Assembly (NCBI GenBank): GCA_020137815.1
Contig: CM035361.1
Coordinates: 4,480,553-4,544,552, forward strand
Length of the DNA stretch: 64,000 bases
Source: Hormiphora californensis
Lineage: Eukaryota > Ctenophora > Tentaculata > Cydippida > Pleurobrachiidae
Direction of reading: 5' to 3'
Under the pieces are notes generated by a model, which ran no database searches, was not told the DNA's origin, and saw only the letters and a list, made by a program, of their open reading frames with translations. Position numbers and translations under genes: made by a program. How positions within the stretch are numbered: the stretch's first letter is position 1; every line of letters begins with the position of its first letter. This document shows, in pieces, positions 13,201 through 24,011 of this stretch.

Positions 13201-16200
13201 TTCGATGGTTGTAGGAGTTCTAAACCTTGTTCATGCCATCCTCCCGACGTTACCCCTGTCCATATTCCAAAAGGTATTCCGGACGGATATCCTATTAACT
13301 TCCGGTTTGGAGAATCCCTTAATTAGTCGGTATGACGAATATCATATAAGGAAAATGCACTCTCTTGCCTTCGATGCCATGGGAACAGATGACAAGGATT
13401 TCCTGGGGATCGAGAAGATTTTCGCCGACCTACGGGACATAACTTCGAAGCCGTCAATCTTTGACTACATAAGTATTGGTTACTATGGAAACAGCCCTCT
13501 GTGTGTTGCCAACATCTACAAAAACCAGGCTAGCTACACCGTTTACAAGATCACATATTGTGTGATTGTTTGCGTACTGATTAGCATCTTAACGGTCTCC
13601 TATGTTTCCATCTTGGTGGCTAGTTTCTTCTCTGCATCCGAAAGTGGGCCAGCTAACAACGATTACGTCGGTAAACTCGCTCTGAAGCTGTCTCTACTAA
13701 TAGGAAGTCAGGTGGTAGCTTGGCTGTCCTACATCTTTACTGTTCTCTACTACAGCTGGATTAACGAAGCAGCCCCGCCTGGCGTTGTCTACGAGGTGTT
13801 TAGTTTGGCGGTGCTGCCTAGCAATAGCCTTCTAAACCCCATCTTCTACAGCACCATATACCGGAGTATGACGGAGTTGGCGTGGAAGATTTGGAGAAAG
13901 TTTAAACCAGAAAGAACTGACGGCCTCCCTCGACCCTCGCACCTCCTCCAGAGACGTCCCAGCTGGGGGATAATACCATATTCACCGCCCAGGAAGTCAT
14001 GTAACGCTAAAAACGCTAGAAGTGTCACTGAGTCCAGCTGGGACGTCTCTTTTTATCTAAATCCATCATCCTGGAATCTAGAGAATGGACTGATGACTAT
14101 CTAGAGAGTGGACTATGGAAATTTTTCCTTGCTTGTTGTGATGGAATGACATCATATTACAGTCAGACCCCGAGTTACCGGTCAAAACCCTTTCCCCCGA
14201 GCATCCCGGTAAATCGGGGTCCGACTGTATATTGCTGAATATATGTTATCGTTTAACTTAAGATATCAAATGTGTTTTTGTTTGTTCCCTTCTCACGCCA
14301 CATTTTGTTACGGTTTTTGTAAGAGGATAGATGTCTAACAGTGAAATATCTCTGTCTCTGTCTCTGTCTCTGTCTCTGTCTCTGTCTCTGTCTCTGTCTC
14401 TGTCTCTGTCTCTGTCTCTGTCTCTGTCTCTGTCTCTGTCTCTGTCTCTGTCTCTGTCTCTGTCTCTGTCTCTGTCTCTGTCTCTGTCTCTCTACACGTC
14501 TACACTATTATCTCATTATTCTCAGGAAGTAGGAACCGACCGAATCAGGAAATACTGGTCCCTAATTGGCTGATAAACAGTCACGTGACCTAAATAACGA
14601 GTTCTGATTGGTTGTTTACTTGTGTCGGTCGGTTCCTGATTTTATTTTTCTCTTCCCAGAGGGTATTCTATCGAATGAAGAGTCAGTTTGGCCGTCTCTA
14701 CAATGTGAAAGCATACTTGCACTGGTACACCGGTGAGGGGATGGATCAATTGGAATTTAATGAGGTATGAAACTATAATTTATGGCCCATGATTCCCATA
14801 GATTTATTCAGAATTATCCACCTCTCTCTCTCTCAAACCAGTATTTTTCCACAACAGCAGGACACCCAGTACTCATGTTATTCCAAGATTTTGACTCATA
14901 AATCATGTATCCCAATCCCAGGCCGAGGCCAACATGTGTGATTTGATTGGTGAGTACCAGGAATACGAAGACGCTGACGACTCGGACTAAAAGCATGGAT
15001 ACATTTGATGTGAACTGATAGTTAAAAGTATTATCTGATGATACATTTTGATTTGATTTGATAAGAGCGGTTGCCATGGGCGTGAACCCCTGTTGGGGAC
15101 CCTACGCACAGGGCCAATCAATTAGTGATAACAGCCCGCTAATGATGGCCGTGAGATGAGGTAGGAGGGGGCGGTAGTTCCCATTTGTGGGGCGACAAGA
15201 AATGGGAAGGGTATGGGGGGGGAATAACCCTGGTGGGGGAAGGCGACGTGCTGCGGGGGAGGTGAGAGGAGGGTGCAGCAGTTGCTTGGGGATGCGCTGC
15301 ATTGCCACGCTTCAATTTCGTTGAAGCTTGTAAAGATAACGAATGATAACATCGCTTTTTATTATTGATACACCTTAGCAATGGTTGATCTAGGTTTTCT
15401 AGTGCTTTGAAATGTTAATTTATTACTATTTGGTCTGTAAGCGGGCCGGAAGTTTAAAAAAACTGAAAAAAACAACTTAATAACGCCATTTTTTAAGCCC
15501 TTGCCACGAGCCGAGTTTTTAAATTTTTTATTGTCTATTTTGGGCTCGTTTTAAAGCTAACACTATTCACTAAAGGTCTAAAACATTGATGCGGTGATGC
15601 AATATCAGTAAACCACTAAGATTGAACGTCAAAACTTCAAATGGTGGCACCCAATTTCTAGGTGAGATTGCAACTTCGACACACTTGCTATTTATGGTTG
15701 TCAAGGTGTGGCAATATATCTTCAACTGGAATACAGATAAAAAACTGTTTCCAATCGCAAAATTTCCATACTAAATGGTAGCGCACTGTTTATTTGGTCC
15801 TGACTCGTAATTCGGGGGATAATAGGCAAAGTGTCAATCATTATGATCCTTCTAATGTTAAAGTGATTTTGAAGAATATAGCAACAAAAGTTCTTAGTTT
15901 GATTGTCTTAGTTTGAGAGTTCCTTAGTTTTTCTACAAGTTTAGAGTCCTTAGTTTCTTTCTAACAGTTACTTTCATGTTTCTTAAGATTATTACCGGTT
16001 ACTACAGTGGCACCGCGGTTGGGTAAGGTGATCCTCGTGACATTACGTAACATTACTGCTGGATACTTATAATTTGATTTGCCGTAGTAGTGACATGTGA
16101 AACGCATGATCTTAATTGGTTCTATAATTAAACTCTAAAGGATTTGTCCGCTGAAGTGTTGTACTTGTAAAACCTCCTCAATTAGGGTGGGCGGGGTGGG

Positions 16201-19200
16201 GCGGCGGGGCGGGGGGGTGGGCGGGTTTTTATGTTTATGAGTGGTATGTGGAGTACACAGAGAAGCGGGAGCATACAATGTGAACTGATCTGTAGACGGG
16301 AAGTATAATATCAGCTGTTTAAAGAAGGAGATACGCAGGAGTTAGAGAGCACTGAATTAGAGAGAGAGAATGAGAGAATAGGGAGATTATAGGGAGCTCG
16401 GATTTGGCGGGAGATAGAGAGTACTGAATTAGAGAGAGAATATTATCTGGCGCTTTTATAAAGTATAGTAATTTGTCAGTATCGTCCCATATCTGGGCAG
16501 CATCCCATTGCTGGGCATCATCCTTCGCAGGGCATCATCCCTTCGCCAGGGCATCATCCCATTTCTGGGCGCCACCCTTGCAGGGCATCATCCCATTGCT
16601 GGGCGGATCCTCGGCGTTCCGTTAGCTCGGGCGGGCGCGATTCTCTAGACTGTGAGAGAGGTGTAGTGAGCGGAAAGAAGATGGTTTTATGGGGACACCC
16701 CGCCCAGGGCTGCTGCTCTGTTTCCCTGAGTGGTTATGGGAGTACACAGAAGAAGCGGGAGCATACAATTTGAACTGATCTGTAGAACGTGGAAGTAGAA
16801 TTATCAGCTGTTAAAGAAGGAGATACGCAGGGAGTTAGAGAGCAGCACTGAATTAGAGAGAGAATGAGAGAATAGGGGATATTATAGGGAGCTCGGATTT
16901 GCGGGGAGAAGAGAGAGTACTGAATTAGAGAGAAAATATTATCTGGCGCTTTTATAAAGTATAGTAATTTGTCACAGATATCGTCCCATTTCTGGGCAGC
17001 ATCCATTGCTGGGCATCATCCCCTTCGCAGGGTCACATCCCTTCGCAGGGCATCATCCCATTTCGGGCGCCATCCCTTTGCAGGGATTCACCATTGGCTG
17101 GTGCGGATATCCTCGGCTGGTAGCTCGGGCGGGGCGATTCTCTCTAGACTGTGAGAGGGGTGTGAGCGGAAAGGAAGATGGGTATATGGGGACACACCGC
17201 CCAGGGGCTGCTGCTCTGTTTCCCTGAGTGGTATGTGGAGTACACAGAGAAGCCGGGAGCATACAATGTGAATGATCTGTAGACGGATGTGGAAGTAGAA
17301 TTATCAGTGTTTAAAGAAGGAAGATACGCAGGGAGTTGTAGAGAGCACTGAATTGAGAGAGAGAGAATGAGAGAATAGGGGATATTATAGGGAGCTCGGA
17401 TTTGCGGGGAGATAGAGAGTACTGAATTAGAGAGAGAATATTATCTGGCGCTTTTATAAAGTATAGTAATTTGTCAGATATCGTCCCATTTCTGGGCAGC
17501 ATCCCATTGCTGGGCATCATCCCTCGCAGGGCATATCCCTAGCAGGCATCATCCCATTTCTGGGCGCCATCCCTTTGCAGGGCATCATACCATTGCTTGG
17601 GCGGATTCCTCGGCGTTAGCCTCGGCGGGGCGATTCCTCTGACTGTGAGAGAGGTGTGTAGTGAGCGGAAAGAAGATGGTTTATATGGGACAACACCGCC
17701 CAGGGCTGCTGCTCTGTTTCCCTGAGTGGTATGTGGAGTACACAGAGAAGCGGGAGCATACAATGTGAAACTGATCTGTAGACGTGGAAGTAGAATTATC
17801 GCTGTTAAGAAGGAGATACGCAGGGGAGTTAGAGAGCACCTGAATTAGGAGATGGAGAATAGAGAGAAAAAGGGGATATTAAGGGAGCTCGGATTTGCGG
17901 GGGAGATAGAGAGACTAAATTAGAGAGAAAATATTATCTGGCGCTTTTATAAAGTATAGTAATTGTCGATATCGTGTCCCATTTCTGGGCAGCATCCCAT
18001 GACGGGCATCCATCCCTTCGCAGGGCATCATCCCTTCGCAGGGATCATCCCATTTCTGGGCGCACATCCCTTTGCAGGGAATCATCCCATTGTCTGGCGG
18101 GATCCTCGGCGTTAGCCTCGGCGGGGGCGATTCTCTCTAGACTGTGAGAGAGGTGTAGTGAGCGGAAAGAAGATGGTTATATGGGACACACCGCCCAGGG
18201 CTGCTGCTCTGTTTCCCGAGTGGTTTGTGGAGTACACAGAGAAGCGGGAGCATACAATGTGAACTCCTGATGATACATGATCAGTTATTTGATGATACAT
18301 GATCAGTTATTTGATGATACATGATCATCAGTTATTTGATGATGATATAGGGCTAACTGAAAGATGGAATAACGGACACGTCATTATGACACTAGGAAGT
18401 AGGTTGAATAACAGGGTTGAACGGTTTTCTGTAACACTATTCTTTAAAAAGGAAGAATTAATTCATTGTCTCTATACGCGTTCTTCTGTACAATAAAATA
18501 CCCGTCTAATCATTCTTGTCGGAAGGAGAAATCAAATTTTATTCACTGATCATGCGTCTAAAAAACAATCAACCGATCCTTATTCTCTGTCTCTGCATCA
18601 TGTTATGTCAAGCATGCGTACTACACACAGGAACCGACCGAATCAGGAAATACTGGTTCCTGATTGGCTGATAACCAGTCACGTGACCTAAATGACGAGT
18701 TCTGATTGGTTGTTTGCTTGTTTCGGTCGGTTCCTGACTACACACAACTTACACCAACTCGTTTGAAACTGAGTCATTGCCTCTACAACACGCATGAGCA
18801 GTACTCATAGAGCAGTACACACAACACCATCTCATCACATTCACACCTCTATCACTACAGCACACATATGTACTTGACACGACTAAACTCTCATGTGTGT
18901 ATATGTGAGAAAGCTAACATAATATGATAGTATGATAGTATATTTTGCCCAGACCTATTATATACGGCAATGTTTTTGTTGCACCCTTTTTCTGTGAAAA
19001 TGTTAAGGTTAGGATATTTAGCATGAAATAGAACTCGACAGAGAGAGACAGAGAAAGGGTGAGAGAAATAAAGAAAGGGGAAATAAAGAGTGGCAGCCCG
19101 GAAAAAGAGAACAACCACGCCTTCAGTTGTGCACTTTAGGGATGGAAAATAATAAATTTTCTATTTTGAGAATTTCTAGAAACCTATTGTTTCTACAACT

Positions 19201-21686
19201 ATAGTAGTACACACATTACAGTCCCACTGCTGGAAGAGTCAGAAGTTATACCACAGTGGAAAACTGGTAACAATCAGCAGACCTTACTTTTCTCTCACTA
19301 TCCGTGCACGCTTAGTTTATAAACTTAGATGTGCATTATTATAAATAATAATGTACATTTAAGGTACACCAAATAATGCCAGTGTATTCTCAATACACCG
19401 AAGTGTTTTGTTTCTCAGCTCCAGGGGTTTTTCTCGCTTTACTGAAGCCATTAAAGAGCACTTGAGAGTATGTAACGGAAATAGCTGCAGTGACCTTGGT
19501 TAATGCAAGAAATGGTGACACCCTTTCCTTCTCTCAGTCTCATGTAGATATCAATTGAAGTGCGTCAAAAACCATCTTACCATATAGCGCCTACAGGCTA
19601 CATAGATCCTCAAAAACCATCTTACCATATAGCGCCTACAGGCTACATATCCTCAAAAACCATCTTACCATATAGCGCCTACAGGCTACATCTCATCAAA
19701 AACCATCTTACCATATAGCGCCTACGGCATACAGCCCCTACGCAAGAGGGGGCAATGGGTATATAATAACAGTGCGGTACACCATATTCCACGCTACTAA
19801 AACTAATTAACTAATTAATTAACTAATTATTATCCTATATCTTACCATAGCCCCTACAGCCCAGCTCATCAGAGCCATCATCACAGGTCTTCCTCCCATC
19901 GCACCGGAGATTATCAGGTATACAGACATCACTACCACGACATTTAAATTCGTCCACTTGACACACCAGGGATGATGGAACTGAAATATATGTTAGGAAT
20001 TAAAGGTGTTGCATGTTTTTGCTTGTTTTGTTCAAACCCGGGGCGCGGGGAGGGTCGAACAAGGCATGTTTTTGCCTAGCTCGATCCTCTTTTCGTAAGC
20101 TCTGCCCGAATGTAAAGGAAGGGTTAGAACAATTATGTTTGTAGCAAAAGAGATACCATTTATAATGAAAATGGTTTCTGGCCCAGTTTGATCGCTACAA
20201 TGGCAGGAATAGTTTATGTATTATTTAGTGGGCCAGAAATCAATAATTAATTAGCGACCAATTCGGCCGGAAGCCAAATAATCAAATTATCTGCAGTTGA
20301 GTTCGTATAACTTAATTAATTATCTAATTGTCTAATTACCTAGGGTAGAAAGGGGTAAAATGGCACACTTTCTAACGTTTTAGGTTCTAAAATACTCAAT
20401 TTATACAGCAAGAAGAAAAAAAATTATATAGGCTATCCAATGAAACGTTTTCCTTTCAGGCGAGCTAAATTTTAAAATCTGAAAGTTTTATTTAATAGCT
20501 TAATTAATCAATTCAAAAAGTTTGGTAGGGCTTTTTTTGGAAATTTTGCACTGGGGTAAAATGGTCCAGCCAATAGCATTGCTCGATTTTTATCACGTGC
20601 CTGGTGTTGTTAGAGCACTGGGGTAAAATGGTCCATGTTATCTTCAGTAATTTCTGTTCTGCTGGACCATTTTACCCCAGTGTGCTGGACCATTTTACCC
20701 CAGTTGGTATCACGTGGTATTGGAGGCTCGATTTTATTGGTCCTAGGGTGAACCATTTTACCCCAGCGAGGGTGAACCATTTTACCCCAGTTTGACTAAT
20801 TTGACAATTTAATCAACTTAATAGTGGGTTTTTTGAAAAATTTTCATACCAAGTTTTAGAAGGATAAAAACCCTAACTGGCAGTTTTTGCAAAATTAAAA
20901 TCGGCCAACTCAAACAGAAATTACAGCAGTTTTAAAGCAAAAATTCGGAACAGAACGAGCAGGTCTCCGCTGGAGAAAAAGTCACGTGACTTCATGTAAT
21001 AACTAGGACCATTTTACCCCATACATGTGCCATTTTACCCCGTGTGCCATTTTACCCCTTTCTACCCTATCTAATTAATTAATTATCTAATTACCTTCCT
21101 GACTGCAATTGAGTTCATCACTCCCGTCTCTACACTCAGGGACACCATTACAACGGGTAAAGTTGGTACACTTCCCCATTGTCACACCTCTTAATACACT
21201 CTGCACCTGAATAATTAATTAATGAGAATTAATTAACCAATAATTAGTTGGTTAATTAAATGGAATTAATTAACTAAATTAATAAAATGGATTCCTCTCG
21301 TATAGAACCAGAGGATAACATGATTTTAATGTAGTTTCATTTGCTGCTACAAAATAGAAGCGAAAAGAGTCCAAGAGTAATGTACCAGGTAGCCGTCCAC
21401 AACAAGACGAAGATCACCTATACTATTGGTAATGGAATTACCCCTCCGCATTATAATGACTCAGAGGGGTGACTTCGTAACCAACCTATACTACTACTTA
21501 CACTGAACGATGTACAATTATATGTACTACTAACATACACTACTACCATCCTACATATTGTATACAGTTTGAATCAAAGTGTTTCATCTCTAAGACTGTA
21601 CTCTGGAGTAGTTTCTATGGAATACTTGTATGTGTGTATGTGTGTGTGTGTTTATTAGCTGATTCAATAGCAATTACCAAGCTACG

Positions 21687-21762
<76 letters not shown>

Positions 21763-23327
21763 AGAGAGAGATAGAGAGAGAGCTGAGAGGTGTGGTTGGA
21801 AAGAGATTGCTGTTTACTAAACTATAACTTACACTCAAATCTACGGAAAATTATCAAATCATAGCATGCTTAGATCTTAGCCAACTTTGTTTTGTTCAAG
21901 AAAGGAGGATCGAACAAGGCAAAGCCAACCATTGGACATTAGACAAAAGAATTTCATACTGGATCGCTCATATGATTTTAATGCCTTTCATCATGACAGT
22001 GTCCAATAAGGCGGAAAGGTTTGAAACTGGAAATTAACCTACCACTTATTACGTAAAGAGTGCTGTTTACGTCTTTCCTCACGCTACATCCCACCTTAGA
22101 GGAGCAATGTTGGATTTGAAGTAGGTAGCATATTGTTGAATTGCCTGCAGAAGAGTTGTGTAAATACTAAATGTGGAGCAATTGAGGTTTTTGATACAAT
22201 GAAATAGTGTTTATTTAGGACTGTAGACGACTCGGAGACTTATTTCAGGTTTTTGAAACTGGATATTTTCCAAATATAGAATTGAAATGGGAAAGAAGCC
22301 CAACAACAGATCTATAAAAATCAGGAACCGACCGAAATAAGTAAACAACCAATCAGAACTCGTTATTTAGGTCACGTGACTGTTTATCAGCCAATCAGGG
22401 ACCAGTATTTCCTGATTCGGTCGGTTCCTGATAAAAATACCTTGTTTGGTAACCTGAACAGCGTTAGGTTTACACAAGTCTTCCTTATTTCTTTCTTTAC
22501 AAAATTCTTCGAAACACGATTCCTCGGAGAAGAGAATCCGCTGAAATAAAATTCTGGTAAATAAAATAAAATTTAGTTTGTATTCCTTGTAACGTCATTT
22601 AAGAAATCTAGACCCAGTTGCAGTTGAATTCTGTGATAGTTTGAAACTGTCTCAGTGCCATGATAAGCTGCTATTATCTCTCTAACACATAATCCTAATA
22701 ATATATCGCATCTATGATAAACAGTTGGGTGATTGGATGACTGTTCATTAGCCTCATATTTGATTGTCAGAGTTTTTGATATTATCTCTGACAGCCCAGA
22801 GAAAATATCAAAAACTCTGTCAATCTCTGATAAGCAGTTCGATACAGTTGAACATAGAGAGAGCTCTAACAAGTACATGCATGTTATTAGAGATCGTTAA
22901 GTGTAACATAATGTATCTCAAAACAAACAAATGTGATACTAGTGTTTCAACCTGCTGCACCAAGCTAACAAGCAGATATAATATGGATATTGGATACAAA
23001 ATACACATTGATGGGTGACAAGTTCACTAAAACTGTGCATACATAATATGGATACAGCCAGGGAGAGGTGAAGAGATGGCCAAAGATGGAGGTGAAGTGA
23101 AACAGAGAGAGGTGGAAGAGAGAATTGTACACTCGTGATTTTTCCGACGTCTGTATCCTTTAGAATTTGAGAAGTTACCTGTTACTTACATTTTGATAGC
23201 AGTAACCACTAAACCGTGTAGGATCACTCAAAGCTGTATCGCTGTGTTTCGGAACCAGATCGATGCAAGAGGAGATTATGACATGGGGTAGGGAGGTTAG
23301 AAGGAACACGAACATGTTACCTTCCAT
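1277..23327 (-). CDS. Single-pass receptor with two LDLa repeats and a PPxY cytoplasmic tail (LDLRAD3/4-like)
   Basis: Seven minus-strand exons: 23327-23190, 22540-22454, 22144-22043, 21200-21095, 19980-19846, 2877-2716 and 1383-1277. All have GT-AG borders, and from exon 4 on all junctions are phase 1. Exon 1 encodes a signal peptide ([20 protein letters not shown]); exons 2-3 a Cys-containing region; exons 4 and 5 one LDL-receptor class A repeat each (RDGSDELNC and DDGSDELGC calcium motifs). Exon 6 encodes a transmembrane helix followed by basic residues; exon 7 a short tail with PPSY, a motif bound by WW domains of NEDD4-type ubiquitin ligases in related receptors (family knowledge). Predicted length is about 278 aa. 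Exon 3 is one base short and exon 4 one base long (a GGGG run near 21150) for an open frame, so I assume two assembly indels. Joining exon 5 to exon 6 across 17 kb rests on phase match and domain logic only; the 3' exons could belong to another gene. Confidence 0.62.
2324..2385. promoter_or_regulatory. Cluster of CRE/ATF-type TGACGTCA sites
   Basis: Five perfect TGACGTCA sites (2324, 2338, 2354, 2367, 2378) and one TGACGTCG (2346) within 62 bases, in the last intron of the LDLa receptor gene. TGACGTCA is the classical binding site of CREB/ATF bZIP factors. Could be an enhancer or just a short tandem repeat. Confidence 0.45.
2475..2688. mobile_element. 214-bp palindromic MITE
   Basis: About 70-bp inverted arms (aattataccaaaactaattg ... 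inverse) around a 70-base loop; lies between the tail and TM exons of the LDLa receptor gene. Confidence 0.82.
2878..5439. other. Intronic sequence without recognised genes
   Basis: Part of the 17-kb LDLa receptor intron. Poly-T at 3907-3933; from about 4320 to 5040 strongly GA-rich, which creates long antisense open frames that I regard as spurious. Confidence 0.55.
5440..7800. repeat. Degenerate long-period satellite interleaved with GA-rich simple sequence
   Basis: Three copies of a segment start near 5613, 6797 and 7617 (key words aaatttgccgaaatagacgtg, acatttactaa, gtccaaaatggcagcgg, tttgatcttgtgtgaattcttcgg). They differ by many one- and two-base indels and are separated by GA/CT runs. 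Lies in the 17-kb intron upstream of tubulin. No coding signal. Confidence 0.75.
8135..8202. mobile_element. Small MITE, TTGGTAATGAAATTACCCC family
   Basis: TTGGTAATGAAATTACCCCT ... AGGGGTGACTTCG; lies 125-190 bases upstream of the tubulin start, where core promoter elements are expected. Confidence 0.72.
8325..14990 (+). CDS. Divergent beta-tubulin, six exons
   Basis: Exons 8325-8381, 8529-8637, 8854-9653, 10610-10738, 14660-14764 and 14922-14990 give an uninterrupted 422-aa protein. It aligns with beta-tubulin throughout: N-terminus with [12 protein letters not shown], the GTP-binding signature GGGTGSG, VVEPYNA, RLHFF, EWIP and [10 protein letters not shown] near the C-terminus. It should polymerise with alpha-tubulin in microtubules. 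It is unusual for this very conserved family (about 445 aa): MKEI replaces the usual MREI autoregulation start, two residues are missing before RLHFF, six are missing before EWIP, and the acidic tail is only a few residues (ends DADDSD). Intron 2 has a GC donor. A CCAAT-type motif lies about 85 bases upstream. Intron 3 is nearly filled by a TA-flanked transposon, and intron 4 (3.9 kb) contains a separate GPCR gene. The whole gene appears to sit inside an intron of the opposite-strand LDLa receptor. Probably a specialised isotype rather than the main one. Confidence 0.93.
8724..8795. mobile_element. Small MITE, TTGGTAATGAAATTACCCC family
   Basis: Inverse orientation (TTGGTTACGAAGTCACCCCT ... 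ATTTCATTACCAA), inside tubulin intron 2, 58 bases before exon 3. Confidence 0.72.
9735..10515. mobile_element. TA-flanked non-autonomous element, 'GGGGCAATTCGAACA' family
   Basis: Termini agggtaaaccggggcaaaatgg and ...gccccggtttaccct, flanked by TA. Inside are at least eight scattered copies of CCGGGGCAATT(C/T)GAACA in both orientations. It fills 780 of the 956 bases of tubulin intron 3. Confidence 0.72.
10739..11654. other. Tubulin intron upstream of the GPCR
   Basis: Likely contains the GPCR promoter; a TATA-like TTATAAGG lies about 40 bases before its start. Two hairpins at 11260-11385 (tatacgctctgcagtgcagagcgtata) are visible. Confidence 0.45.
11655..14104 (+). CDS. LDLa-repeat rhodopsin-class GPCR (relaxin-receptor/LGR-like 7TM), nested in a tubulin intron
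   Basis: A gene without visible introns. It begins with a signal peptide ([16 protein letters not shown]) and a Cys-rich ectodomain. At least three LDLa-type repeats are visible ([41 protein letters not shown]). Seven hydrophobic segments follow, with a TM7 motif [10 protein letters not shown] (NPxxY type) and a basic tail with Ser/Pro. This architecture, LDLa modules directly on a class A 7TM, is that of relaxin-receptor-like or LGR-type-C GPCRs; I see no leucine-rich repeats between ectodomain and TM1. The ligand is unknown. The reading frame changes once between 12416 and 12455: the first frame stops at 12455, and the second is open from 12416 to the stop at 14104. No credible intron fits, so I suspect a one-base assembly error, though a real frameshift is possible. 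It lies in beta-tubulin intron 4, same strand. Confidence 0.82.
14160..14227. mobile_element. TA-flanked Tigger-like MITE ('CCCCGATTTA' family)
   Basis: CAGTCAGACCCCGAGTTACC ... ggtaaatcggggtccgactg with TA on both sides: 68 bp, a near-palindrome. It follows the GPCR stop by about 55 bases and may form part of its 3' UTR. Confidence 0.8.
14347..14492. repeat. TGTCTC hexamer repeat
   Basis: About 24 units of TCTGTC in tubulin intron 4. Confidence 0.95.
14523..14638 (+). mobile_element. 109-bp hAT-like MITE, copy B
   Basis: Same family in tubulin intron 4, ending about 20 bases before the exon 5 acceptor and directly following a TGTCTC microsatellite. The left terminus has an internal duplication (caggaagtaggaacc). 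Confidence 0.88.
14991..16239. other. No gene seen
   Basis: Unique sequence after the tubulin stop; repeated words 'ccttagttt' at 15890-15955 and a G-rich stretch near 16190-16230. Confidence 0.5.
16240..18265. repeat. Four tandem copies of a ~495-bp satellite
   Basis: Units start near 16243, 16731, 17229 and 17727 (word tatgtggagtacacagagaa), with a partial fifth at 18222. Each contains an inner array of GGGCATCATCCC(A/T)T-type words. Copies differ almost only by single-base indels. Confidence 0.88.
18262..18340. repeat. Short tandem repeat, TGATGATACATGATCAGTTATT unit
   Basis: About three 25-bp units directly after the 495-bp satellite. Confidence 0.75.
18628..18736 (+). mobile_element. 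109-bp hAT-like MITE, copy C
   Basis: Full-length copy with perfect 8-bp target duplication ACTACACA on both sides (18620-18627 and 18737-18744). Confidence 0.93.
19565..19740. repeat. Tandem array of a splice-donor-like unit
   Basis: Four units of about 43 bp (aaaaaccatcttaccatata gcgcctacaggctacat, read as two parts). On the minus strand each resembles the 3' end of LDLa exon 5 with its donor (exon GGGGCTATG|GTAAGA at 19846/19845; units GGCGCTATATG|GTAAGA). Confidence 0.75.
20341..21068. mobile_element. TA-flanked non-autonomous element, 'CTGGGGTAAAATGGTCCA' family
   Basis: Termini agggtagaaaggggtaaaat and ...ccatttaccccttt-like...ctaccct, with TA on each side, and repeated inner motifs TGGACCATTTTACCCCAG in both orientations. 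Same build as the 9735 element but with a different inner word. Lies in intron 4 of the LDLa receptor gene. Confidence 0.72.
21426..21484. mobile_element. Small MITE, TTGGTAATGAAATTACCCC family
   Basis: TTGGTAATGGAATTACCCCT ... AGGGGTGACTTCGTAACCAA; LDLa receptor intron 3. Confidence 0.75.
21688..21785. repeat. GA microsatellite
   Basis: GA dinucleotide run with few interruptions, LDLa receptor intron 3. Confidence 0.95.
22322..22430 (-). mobile_element. 109-bp hAT-like MITE, copy D
   Basis: Full-length, perfect 8-bp target duplication ATAAAAAT on both sides. Lies in intron 2 of the LDLa receptor gene, 23 bases from exon 2. Confidence 0.93.
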
Positions 23328-24011
23328 CGTATCATGACATTGTTCCTGTTTTTGGGTAAATTTGGGTTATCTTGATTTCTTTTTGGACTTTAATAAAATA
23401 TAAATTGGTAGTCCGCTCTTTCATTGTCCATTTTACGGTTCAGAACAAGTTCTGCTGTTAAAAATTCGCTTTCCCTAAGATAGGCGTCCCCTCTGTCATC
23501 CTGAACAGCCTTCGCTGATCGCTCCAGGAGGCAGGAGCCGAACTCCGAAGGCCTTAATTTGAGTATAAAACAAAAATGGGTATACAGCTCCGCGGAATAG
23601 GTAGGAATACATAGTACGTATGTATTAACAAATCATTGGTCTGCACTGTGTGGTTTCTTCTGACTTCTGAGGCTTGAATTCAGAAGGAAAACGTTAAAAT
23701 CTGGGTGCCTTTCATTGCTAACAATTCGTAGTTTTGGCGCGCGCGACGGGTTAGGGCTATCCGTTAGGGTCTGGTTAGGGTTTGGTTTGGGGTTATCGGT
23801 TAGGGCTATCGATTCTCTTACAGATACCGTTTAGTTTACTCAAATTGGCCATGTGGTTGCGTGGCTATAGCCGTTTGAAAAAAGTCGGTCTAAGTGTACT
23901 CTTTTGGCAGCGCGCACCTGTAAACACGCCGCAAGGCGCCCAGTTTATAATCGCGCCCAATTCAGAATTTTGAGGAAGAAGAATTATTTTTTGGCATACG
24001 TTGCAGGCCCC

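Noticed and set aside
23748-23815. GTTAGGG-like words suggesting interstitial telomere repeat
   Set aside because: Only a few irregular copies with intervening words; not a TTAGGG array.
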